From Hymenobacter sp. PAMC 26628 (GTDB lineage: Bacteria; Bacteroidota; Bacteroidia; Cytophagales; Hymenobacteraceae): a stretch of 64,000 nucleotides of DNA. Below are positions 57,312 to 64,000 of this stretch, in pieces. The DNA lies in the NCBI RefSeq assembly GCF_001562275.1, contig NZ_CP014304.1, forward strand, positions 992,001-1,056,000. The letters are read 5' to 3'. The position numbers and the translations under genes were made by a program. Within the stretch, counting starts at the first letter, position 1, and the number at the start of each line of letters is the position of its first letter. The notes under the pieces were generated by a model. The model was given only the letters and a program-made list of their open reading frames with translations. It was not told the DNA's origin and made no database searches.

Positions 57312-60300
57312 TTAAGCCGGGGCGACGGTGCCTTCGGCCGGGGCCCCGCCGTCTTTGGCGGCGGTGTCCTGGGGCGCTTGGTCGTCCTTTTTGGGGCCCC
57401 CGTGCTCTTCGTCGGGTTTGTAGTTTTTCTCCATCTCAGCCAGCTTCTCTTTGCCGTAGGCGAAGCGGGTGATGATGACGTAGAGCACCGGCACGATGAA
57501 AATGGCCAAGCCCGTGGCTGCCATCATGCCGCCGAGCACCGTCCAGCCCAGGGTTTGGCGGCTTTGGGCCCCCGCACCCGAGGCAAACACCAGCGGCAGA
57601 ATGCCCAGGATGAAGGCCAGCGACGTCATGATGATGGGGCGCAGGCGCAGGCGCACGGCCTCCAGGGTGGCCTGCACCAGCGGCATGCCGCGGTCCACGC
57701 GCTCCTTGGCAAACTCAATAATCAAAATGGCATTTTTCGCCGAGAGGCCAATCAGCGTAATCATGCCGATTTGGGCGTACACGTTGTTGGTGAGCTTGGG
57801 CAGGAAAAACAGCGCCAGGATGGCTCCGAAAATGCCCACCGGCACGGCCAGCAGCACCGAGAACGGCACCGACCAGCTCTCGTACAGGGCGGCCAGGAAC
57901 AGGAACACGAAGATGATGGACAGCGCAAAAATGTAAATCGTTTGGCCACCGGCCAGCAGCTCCTCGCGGCTCAGGCCCGAGAACTCGTAGCCATAGCCCT
58001 GGGACAGGTTCTGGTCCGCCACTTCCTGCAGGGCCTTGATGGCGTCGCCGGAGCTGTAGCCGGGGGCTGGGTTACCGTTGATTTCGGCCGCGCGGAACAG
58101 GTTGTAGTGCGAGATGAGCGGCGCGCTCTCCTGGCGCTTGTAGGTGGTGAGCGTGCTCAGGGGCACCATGCCGCCGGCGGAGTTGCGCACGTAGTACTGG
58201 CCCAGGTTGGCAATGTCGCCGCGGTAGGTAGAGTCGGCCTGCGCCACTACCCGGAACGTGCGGCCGTAGAGCGTGAAGTCGTTGATGTAGGCACTGCCCA
58301 AGTACGTGCGCAGGGCCCCGCCAATGTCGGCAATCGACACGCCCAGCTTCTTGGCTTTTTCGCGGTCAATGTCGAGCTTATAGCCCGGGGTGCTGGCCGT
58401 GAAGAAGGAGAAGCCCGAGGCAATTTCGGGCCGCTTGCGGATGGCTCCCAGGAATTTTTGCAGGTTGGCGTCGAAGGTTTGAATGTCGCCGCCGGCCTCG
58501 CGCTCCTGGAAAATGAACGAGAAGCCACCCGTATTGCCCAGGCCCGGAATGGCGGGCGGCGAAATCACCACCGTGGTGGCTTCCTTGAAGCGGGCCATGC
58601 GCTGCTGGATGCTGGCCATCAGGCCGGTCAGTTGCAGGGCCTTGTCCTTGCGGTCTTCCCAAGGCTGGAGCTGGCAGAAAATGGTGCCCGAGTTAGATTT
58701 TGAGGAGAAGTTCACCGCGTTCAGGCCCCCCAGGGCGGCGTAGTGGGCAATGCCCTTGGTCTTGCTCAACTCCTTCATCATCTCGGTGAGCGTGGCCACG
58801 GTACGGCCCGTAGAGGCGCCCTCCGGTAGGTTGAAAGTGATGATGATGCGGCCCTCATCCTCGGTGGGCAGGAAGCCGCTGGGTTTGCTGCGAAACAGCA
58901 GGCCGGCTCCCACCACGATGCACACCAGGATGATGACCACGAAGCGCGAGTGCTTGATGCCGCTTGCTACGCCGTTGCCGTACTTTTCAGTAACGCGCCC
59001 AAACCAGTTATTAAACTTGAAAAACAGCTTGTTGAGGCCCGTCGAGCTTTCGTCGCGTTTGGTGGGCTTCAGCAGCAGCACGCACAGGGCCGGCGTGAGC
59101 GAGAGGGCCACGAAGGCCGAAATCAGTACCGAGATGGCGATGGTAATGGCAAACTGCTGGTACAAACGCCCCGTGATGCCGGGGATGAAGCCCACCGGCA
59201 CGAAGACCGCCGCCAGAATCAGGGCAATGGCAATAACCGGCGCCGAAATCTCGCGCATGGCTTCGAGCGTGGCGTCGAGCACGTTCATGTTGCGCTCGTT
59301 CATGTTGTGCTCCACGGCTTCCACCACCACAATGGCGTCGTCGACCACAATACCGATGGCCAGCACGAAGCCAAAGAGCGTCAGCGTGTTAATGGTAAAT
59401 CCCAGCGGAATAAAAAACGTGAACGTGCCGATGATGGACACCGGGATGGCAATGACCGGGATGAGCGTAGAGCGCCAGTTCTGGAGGAACAGGAACACCA
59501 CCACCACCACCAGCAGCAGCGCCTCCACCAGCGTCTCCACCACTTCTTTGATGGACACCTTCACCACGCTTGCGGCCTCGAAGGGCACGATGTAGCTGAG
59601 GTCGGCGGGGAACTGCTTTTTGAGCTGGTCCATGGTGGCCAGCACGTTGTCGTAAGTGGCAAGGGCGTTGGCGCCGGGGGCCTGGTACACGAGCAGGTAG
59701 GCGGCGCGCTTGCCGTCCACGTACGAGTTGTTGGCGTAGTTGAACTTGCCCAACTCCAGCCGGGCCACGTCTTTGAGGTACACCAACTGCCCGCTCTGCG
59801 GGTTGGTTTTGACGATGACGTTGCCGAACTGCTCCAGCGTGACGAGGCGGCCCTGCACCGTCACGATGTACTCGAACGGCTGGCCCTTTTCGGCCGGTGG
59901 GGCCCCAATGGAGCCGGCGGCAATCTGGGCGTTTTGCTCGTTAAGGGCAGCTGAAATGTCGCCGGCCGTGATGCCCAGCTGGGCCAGCTTGTCGGGCTTC
60001 AGCCAGATGCGCATTGAAAAGTCGTCGGCCCGCGACACGATGTCGCCCACGCCCTTGGTGCGCAGCAGCGCGTCCTTGATGAACACGTTGGCGTAGTTGT
60101 CGAGGAAGGTGGTGTTGTGCGTGCCCTTGGGGGCGTACATGGCCACCAGCATCAGGATGCTCGGGTTGCGCTTGCGCACCGTCAGGCCCAGGCGCTGCAC
60201 GTCTTGCGGCAGGGTGGGCAGGGCAATGCCCACGCGGTTCTGCACGTCGAGGGCGGCAATGTTGATGTCGGTGCCCACGTCGAAGTTCACCGTCATGCTC

Positions 60301-60566
60301 ATCTGCCCGTTGCTGGTGCTGTTGCTCTGCAGGTAGGTCATGCCGGGCGTGCCGTTCACCTGCACCTCCACGGGCGTGGCTACGGTTTGCTCCACGGTCT
60401 GGGCGTCGGCCCCGATGTAGCTGCCGGTGACCGATACCGTGGGCGGCGTGATTTCGGGGTACTGCCCAATGGGCAGGCTGCGCATTGCCAGCAAGCCCAC
60501 GAGCACAATCACCAGCGAGGCGACGATGGCCAGGACGGGCCGGCGAATAAAGGTTTCTGCAATCAT
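57312..60566 (-). CDS. RND multidrug efflux permease (HAE-1/AcrB type)
   Basis: A 1084-residue inner-membrane proton/drug antiporter. The N terminus FIRRPVLAIVASLVIVLVGL is segment 1, and TM4 GIVVDDAIVVVEAVEHNM holds the paired aspartates of the proton relay. Two periplasmic loops and twelve segments fit HAE-1 pumps, with GFLPTEDEGRIIITFNLP opening the second half. The C-terminal tail after the last segment is long and charged/Pro-rich (HGGPKKDDQAPQDTAAKDGG). It is third in the TolC-adaptor-permease operon. Drug range is unknown; organic arsenicals are not excluded. Confidence 0.95.
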   Translation of the reverse strand: MIAETFIRRPVLAIVASLVIVLVGLLAMRSLPIGQYPEITPPTVSVTGSYIGADAQTVEQTVATPVEVQVNGTPGMTYLQSNSTSNGQMSMTVNFDVGTDINIAALDVQNRVGIALPTLPQDVQRLGLTVRKRNPSILMLVAMYAPKGTHNTTFLDNYANVFIKDALLRTKGVGDIVSRADDFSMRIWLKPDKLAQLGITAGDISAALNEQNAQIAAGSIGAPPAEKGQPFEYIVTVQGRLVTLEQFGNVIVKTNPQSGQLVYLKDVARLELGKFNYANNSYVDGKRAAYLLVYQAPGANALATYDNVLATMDQLKKQFPADLSYIVPFEAASVVKVSIKEVVETLVEALLLVVVVVFLFLQNWRSTLIPVIAIPVSIIGTFTFFIPLGFTINTLTLFGFVLAIGIVVDDAIVVVEAVEHNMNERNMNVLDATLEAMREISAPVIAIALILAAVFVPVGFIPGITGRLYQQFAITIAISVLISAFVALSLTPALCVLLLKPTKRDESSTGLNKLFFKFNNWFGRVTEKYGNGVASGIKHSRFVVIILVCIVVGAGLLFRSKPSGFLPTEDEGRIIITFNLPEGASTGRTVATLTEMMKELSKTKGIAHYAALGGLNAVNFSSKSNSGTIFCQLQPWEDRKDKALQLTGLMASIQQRMARFKEATTVVISPPAIPGLGNTGGFSFIFQEREAGGDIQTFDANLQKFLGAIRKRPEIASGFSFFTASTPGYKLDIDREKAKKLGVSIADIGGALRTYLGSAYINDFTLYGRTFRVVAQADSTYRGDIANLGQYYVRNSAGGMVPLSTLTTYKRQESAPLISHYNLFRAAEINGNPAPGYSSGDAIKALQEVADQNLSQGYGYEFSGLSREELLAGGQTIYIFALSIIFVFLFLAALYESWSVPFSVLLAVPVGIFGAILALFFLPKLTNNVYAQIGMITLIGLSAKNAILIIEFAKERVDRGMPLVQATLEAVRLRLRPIIMTSLAFILGILPLVFASGAGAQSRQTLGWTVLGGMMAATGLAIFIVPVLYVIITRFAYGKEKLAEMEKNYKPDEEHGGPKKDDQAPQDTAAKDGGAPAEGTVAPA

Positions 60567-60599
60567 AAATTCTTGGATAAGCCGCTAGCAAGACCAGGG

Positions 60600-60641
60600 A
60601 AAGGCCGTCATGCTTCGGCTACGCTCAGCATGACGGCCTTT
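60600..60641. repeat. short family B palindrome between adaptor and permease genes
   Basis: AAAGGCCGTCATGCT and AGCATGACGGCCTTT with a TCGGCTACGCTC loop. It lies between two genes of the operon, so it might adjust relative expression. Confidence 0.65.
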
Positions 60642-60668
60642 AACAATTGTTGGTACGGTAAAACAGCT

Positions 60669-61832
60669 TTACTTGGCCGCGGGGGCCCCGCCGGGGCCCC
60701 CAGCCGGGGCGGCCACTGCCGCGCCCGGGGCACTCACCTGAATTTTGCCGCCGTCGCGCAGCTTCTGCACGCCCTCGGTCACAATTTTGTCGCCCGCCGC
60801 GATGCCCTTGAGGATCACCACTTGGTCGACCAGGCGGGGCCCCAGCTGCACTTTGCGCTGCTTGGCGCTGTCGCCGGCGGCCACGTACACAAAGTTTTCG
60901 CCCATCTGCTCCACAATGGCTTTGTAAGGAACCACCAGTCGGTTGCCCGACTGCGTGTTCAGTACTTTGATGACGCCGCTCAGCCCGTCTTTTAGCCGGC
61001 GCTGGGGGTTGGCAAACTCCACCCGCACCGTAATGGTGCCGGTTTGGGCGTTCACGCCGCGGTCGATGGCCCGGATTTTACCCGGCTCGCCGTAGGGCTG
61101 GCCGTTAGGCAGTACGAAGCGGATGGTGGAGTCGCCCACGCCGCCGGTTCGGTTTTGCAACGCCGTGAAGCGCGGGATGTCCGTTTCGGTCACCACGAAG
61201 TCTACTCCAATCGGGGTTTCGCTCGAAATCGTGTTCAGCAGCGTGGTGCCCGCGCTCACCTGCGTGCCCAGCCGCACCTGCGAAATGCCGATGCGCCCCG
61301 CAAACGGGGCCCGGATGGTGGCAAAGCTCAGGTTGGTGCGGGCAATGCTGACGGCGGCCTGGGCCCCGGCCACCTGGCTGCCGGCGGTGGCCGCGGTGGT
61401 GGTGGCGTTTTCGGCCAGCTGGCGCGCCACGGCGTCTTGCTGCAACAGGCGCTGGTAGCGGGTCTGGTTCACGTTGGCGTTTTGCACCGCGGCCCGGGCG
61501 CTGCTCAGGTTGGCCAGCGCCTGCTGGTACGCCGCCTCGTACTGGCGCTTGTCAATGTCGTACAAGGCCTTGCCTTTGGGCACCAAGTCGCCTTCTTTGA
61601 AGAGTAGGGCCGTCACGAAGCCCGTGACCTGGGCACGCAGCTCCACGCTGTTCAGGGCCACGGCCGTGGCGGGGTACTCGTCGTAGTAAATGGCGTCGGT
61701 GGTGCGGGCGGCCACCACGCTCACCGGGGTGGCGGGCGGAGCGGCGTTCTTTGGGGCGTCGTCTTTTTTGCCGCACGCAGCGCCGGCCACGAGGCCCAGG
61801 GTGCAGCACAAGGCCAAATATTTAGTGTTCAT
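60669..61832 (-). CDS. RND efflux periplasmic adaptor subunit
   Basis: A 387-residue membrane fusion protein, AcrA type. A lipobox-like LVAGAACGKKDDAP at residues 15-28 suggests lipid anchoring. The barrel-sandwich (lipoyl) halves are VELRAQVTGFVTALLFKEGD and RAPFAGRIGISQVRLG; a coiled-coil hairpin lies between (about 95-170). The C-terminal domain ends with an Ala/Gly/Pro tail. It joins the permease and TolC-like protein. The middle gene of the operon. Confidence 0.93.
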   Translation of the reverse strand: MNTKYLALCCTLGLVAGAACGKKDDAPKNAAPPATPVSVVAARTTDAIYYDEYPATAVALNSVELRAQVTGFVTALLFKEGDLVPKGKALYDIDKRQYEAAYQQALANLSSARAAVQNANVNQTRYQRLLQQDAVARQLAENATTTAATAGSQVAGAQAAVSIARTNLSFATIRAPFAGRIGISQVRLGTQVSAGTTLLNTISSETPIGVDFVVTETDIPRFTALQNRTGGVGDSTIRFVLPNGQPYGEPGKIRAIDRGVNAQTGTITVRVEFANPQRRLKDGLSGVIKVLNTQSGNRLVVPYKAIVEQMGENFVYVAAGDSAKQRKVQLGPRLVDQVVILKGIAAGDKIVTEGVQKLRDGGKIQVSAPGAAVAAPAGGPGGAPAAK

Positions 61833-61850
61833 CGAGCGAAAGCGGAGGGA

Positions 61851-63227
61851 TTAATAATTGGTGGGCAGGGCCCCCAGCGTGCGCTGCAGCTCCACCTTGT
61901 AGCTCAGCACCTGAAACAGGGCGCTGTAGTAATTCAGCTGCGAGGTGCGCAGCGTGGTCTGGGCCACCAGCAGGTCGAGGTACGCCTTGATGCCTTCGCG
62001 GTACTGCAAGTCAACTACTTTGTACACTTCCTTCGACAGCTCCAGGTTGCGCTTGCCCACCAGGTAGTCGTTGAAGTAGCCCTTGTAGTTGGCCAGGGCG
62101 GCGGCGTACTCTGCCCCGATCTGGTTGCGGGCGTACAGCACGTCCTGGTCGATGCGCTGGTCCTGGATGCGGGCCTTGCGCAGGTTTTGAGTGCGCCGGA
62201 AGCCTGTGAAAATGGGCAGCCCCAGTTGCAGGCCCGCGTAGGAGTTTGGGAACCGCTGGCTGTATTGGTCGCTGAAGTTGTTGGCCTGGTACACCGAGTT
62301 GTAGTTGCCAAATGCCGAGAGCGACGGCAAAAAACCGAGCCGGTAGTAATCGATGGTGAGGCCCTGCAGCGACTTCTGCGTCAGTACCTGCTGGTACTCG
62401 ATGCGGCTGGCTGGGTTCAATGGCTCCAGCGTGTCCACCACGGCGTCCTGCTCCAGGCTGAGCGTGTCGTACTGCACCTGCAAGGGCCGCTCGGCCGAAA
62501 TCCCCATCAGCTGCTGCAAGTTGGCCGTGTTGGCCTTGATGGCCTCCTGCGCCTGCTTGCGGCCGGCCAGCGAGTTGTTCAGCGAAATCTCGGCTTGCAA
62601 GTAATCCGTCTTGTCCACAATGCCGGCGTCGTAGCGCGCTTTGGCGTCGCGCAGGTTGCGCTGCAAGCGCGTAATGTCCTCCTGGTACACGTCGAACTGC
62701 CGCTGCGAAAGCAACACCGTATAGAACGCCTTGCTCACGTCCGACACTGTGGTGATGGTCGTGTTTAAGGTGTTCTGGCCGGCGGCGAGCCGCGTGTAGC
62801 GGGCCCCCCGGGCGGCGAAGTTCACGTCGTTGTTGTAAATGACCTGGGTGCCGGATAGGCCCAGCGTCGTCACGTTTTTCACCCCCAACTGGCGCGGGGT
62901 ACTGATGCCCGTCACGGCATCCGGAAACACGGTGAAGGGCAGCCCGAAGTAGTGCTGCGTCGTGCCAATAACCCCAATTTGGGGTAGCCAAGCCGCGCGG
63001 GCAATCCGAATATCGGCCTCGTTGCTTGCCTCATCAAGGCGGGCCTGTTGCACCAGGGGCTGGTTCACCAGGGCGTAGTGCAGGCACTCGGGCAGGGTGA
63101 GGGGCGCCGTAGGCGCGGGTGGCGGCGTAGCAGCCGTTTGGGCCCCGGCCAGCCCCGGCCATAAAAAGCACGCGAACAGGGCCAACCTACGGCCTTGCAC
63201 GCGCACTGCGTTGGTTACAATGCTCAT
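61851..63227 (-). CDS. TolC-family outer membrane efflux protein
   Basis: A 458-residue outer-membrane channel of the TolC/OprM type. Signal peptide FACFLWPGLAGAQ, then LTLPECLHYALVNQPLVQQA and two structural repeats with long helices (e.g. RNLRDAKARYDAGIVDKTDY and RNLELSKEVYKVVDLQYREG). It is the first gene of the efflux operon; the adaptor begins 18 bases after it. ATG at 63227. No TetR-type regulator is beside it in the window. Confidence 0.93.
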   Translation of the reverse strand: MSIVTNAVRVQGRRLALFACFLWPGLAGAQTAATPPPAPTAPLTLPECLHYALVNQPLVQQARLDEASNEADIRIARAAWLPQIGVIGTTQHYFGLPFTVFPDAVTGISTPRQLGVKNVTTLGLSGTQVIYNNDVNFAARGARYTRLAAGQNTLNTTITTVSDVSKAFYTVLLSQRQFDVYQEDITRLQRNLRDAKARYDAGIVDKTDYLQAEISLNNSLAGRKQAQEAIKANTANLQQLMGISAERPLQVQYDTLSLEQDAVVDTLEPLNPASRIEYQQVLTQKSLQGLTIDYYRLGFLPSLSAFGNYNSVYQANNFSDQYSQRFPNSYAGLQLGLPIFTGFRRTQNLRKARIQDQRIDQDVLYARNQIGAEYAAALANYKGYFNDYLVGKRNLELSKEVYKVVDLQYREGIKAYLDLLVAQTTLRTSQLNYYSALFQVLSYKVELQRTLGALPTNY

Positions 63228-63361
63228 AAGGGGGTACAACCCGTTCGGGCAACAAAAGGTTATCCAGCTTATTTGCATGACGTTATTCTGCGTCCGAGGT
63301 TGCTACGCGTAATCAATCGTTAACACCGGGGTGCATGGCATAACAAACCGCCACACAATCA

Positions 63362-63407
63362 GTACAATGAAAAAGCTCGGCCCTGAGGCCGAGCTTTTTC
63401 ATTGTAC
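63362..63407. terminator. perfect 21-bp stem terminator
   Basis: GTACAATGAAAAAGCTCGGCC and its exact complement around the 4-base loop CTGA. It lies after the SDR gene stop (minus strand) and before the TolC gene; a run of T is built into the stem. Confidence 0.85.
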
Positions 63408-63441
63408 CATATGAAAGATGGCGTTGAAAAGTGGCCACTCG

Positions 63442-64000
63442 CTATTTGCGCTCATCCACGGGCTCAGCTTGCTTATGCATATTAGCAGCTACCACACTGT
63501 CGGGCAGCACGTTGCCAATTACGGCCTGCACCTTGTTCATAAAGCCCGATACTACTTTGTCTTTGCCGGCCAGCAGGGCTTCGTAGCCGTCTTTGGCCAC
63601 CTTGGCGGGGTCGGCTTTGCTGCCCTCGGCCACAATCTTGGCCTGTTCCATGTCGGCCTTGTGGAAGAAGTCGGTGTCCGTCACGCCGGGCTCCAGGATG
63701 GTGATGGTCACGCCCCTGTCCTTGGTTTCCTCCCGCACGGCTTCGCTGAAGGACGTAATGAACGCTTTGGTGCCGTGGTACACCGCCTGGAGCGGGCCGG
63801 GAATTTCGGCGCCCAGGCTCGACACCTGTAGGATTTTGCCGCTGCCGCGGGCCACCATTTCTTTCAAGTACAGCTTCGTGAACGTCACGTAAGCCGCGAT
63901 GTTGAGCTGCACAATGTCTAGCTCGCGGCCCAGGTCAGTGTCCACAAACTCGCCGTACTGGCCCTGGCCAGCGTCGTTCACCAGCGCGTCAATCTGGAGG
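63442..64000 (-). CDS. SDR family oxidoreductase (5' part outside the window)
   Basis: The C-terminal 186 residues of a short-chain dehydrogenase; the N-terminal cofactor loop is beyond the right end. The visible part starts with LQIDALVNDAGQGQYGEF (NAG-type motif), then VNIAAYV-like QLNIAAYVTFTKLYL, the catalytic serine in ILQVSSLGAEI and YHGTKAF with Tyr-x3-Lys. A C-terminal segment, DPAKVAKDGYEALLAGKDKV and MHKQAEPVDERK, suggests the DltE/YqjQ-type SDR group. A strong terminator follows it. Confidence 0.88.
   Translation of the reverse strand, partial: LQIDALVNDAGQGQYGEFVDTDLGRELDIVQLNIAAYVTFTKLYLKEMVARGSGKILQVSSLGAEIPGPLQAVYHGTKAFITSFSEAVREETKDRGVTITILEPGVTDTDFFHKADMEQAKIVAEGSKADPAKVAKDGYEALLAGKDKVVSGFMNKVQAVIGNVLPDSVVAANMHKQAEPVDERK

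Noticed and set aside
57300..58703. 467-codon open frame on the plus strand
   Set aside because: Complement of the RND permease gene, rich in Gly, His, Arg and Gln, no family resemblance.
1..64000. CRISPR arrays, tRNA or rRNA genes
   Set aside because: No regularly spaced direct repeats and no convincing tRNA clover or TTCGA-type arm with matching acceptor stem were seen by eye; a covariance search would be decisive.

Overview
The window looks like chromosome from a high-GC member of the Bacteroidota, most likely Hymenobacter or a close relative in Cytophagales. The evidence is a type IX secretion sorting domain, PorD-like DUF4835, GLPGLI and regulatory-domain beta-barrel families, bacillithiol synthesis (BshA), TAnnTTTG-type -7 promoter boxes, the Bacteroidota BamD/RpoZ/Coa/PorD/RecN neighbourhood, and a proteorhodopsin with its retinal-forming oxygenase. 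I saw no rRNA, tRNA or CRISPR array. The word GGGGCCC is strikingly frequent.

Layout. 0-7 kb: a membrane-anchored DUF protein, a 5'-deoxynucleotidase, bshA, an M1 peptidase and a T9SS cargo protein. 7-29.4 kb: a large arsenic region. It holds a minus-strand ars operon (arsR, DUF6428, a fused arsN-arsC, a decayed arsO-like flavoprotein, then two lipid-linked-sugar type glycosyltransferase genes). It also holds dispersed arsenosugar genes: arsM, arsS, a peroxidase-like AhpD-fold protein, two TIGR04283 and one TIGR04282 glycosyltransferases, an epimerase, an SDR, DUF547, an aquaporin, a rhodanese, and a flavoprotein/ferredoxin-type membrane pair. One IS630-family element has inserted in the stop codon of a glycosyltransferase gene. 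No ArsB or Acr3 pump is present, so methylation and conversion to arsenosugars (perhaps arsenolipids) may be the main arsenic route here.

29.4-41 kb: an envelope protein, a GH3/beta-lactamase-fold fusion, mutL, two rhomboid proteases, and mdh. 39-43.6 kb: an outer-membrane barrel gene and a GLPGLI gene in one operon, next to a separately terminated gene for an 84-residue secreted six-cysteine peptide. An unlisted GLPGLI pseudogene fragment lies beside them, all in an AT-rich patch. This is the best candidate for an uncharacterised small system.

43.6-54 kb: tilS, a broken P-loop gene, and a housekeeping run (OstA-like, bamD, rpoZ, coaC, coaB, porD, recN, fabI). 54-57.3 kb: rhodopsin plus blh, and a 2-hydroxyacid dehydrogenase. 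57.3-63.3 kb: a tripartite RND efflux operon. The window ends inside an SDR gene.

Several palindromic repeat families sit between genes and sometimes include the stop codons of the flanking genes. They probably act as terminators or are REP/MITE-like elements.
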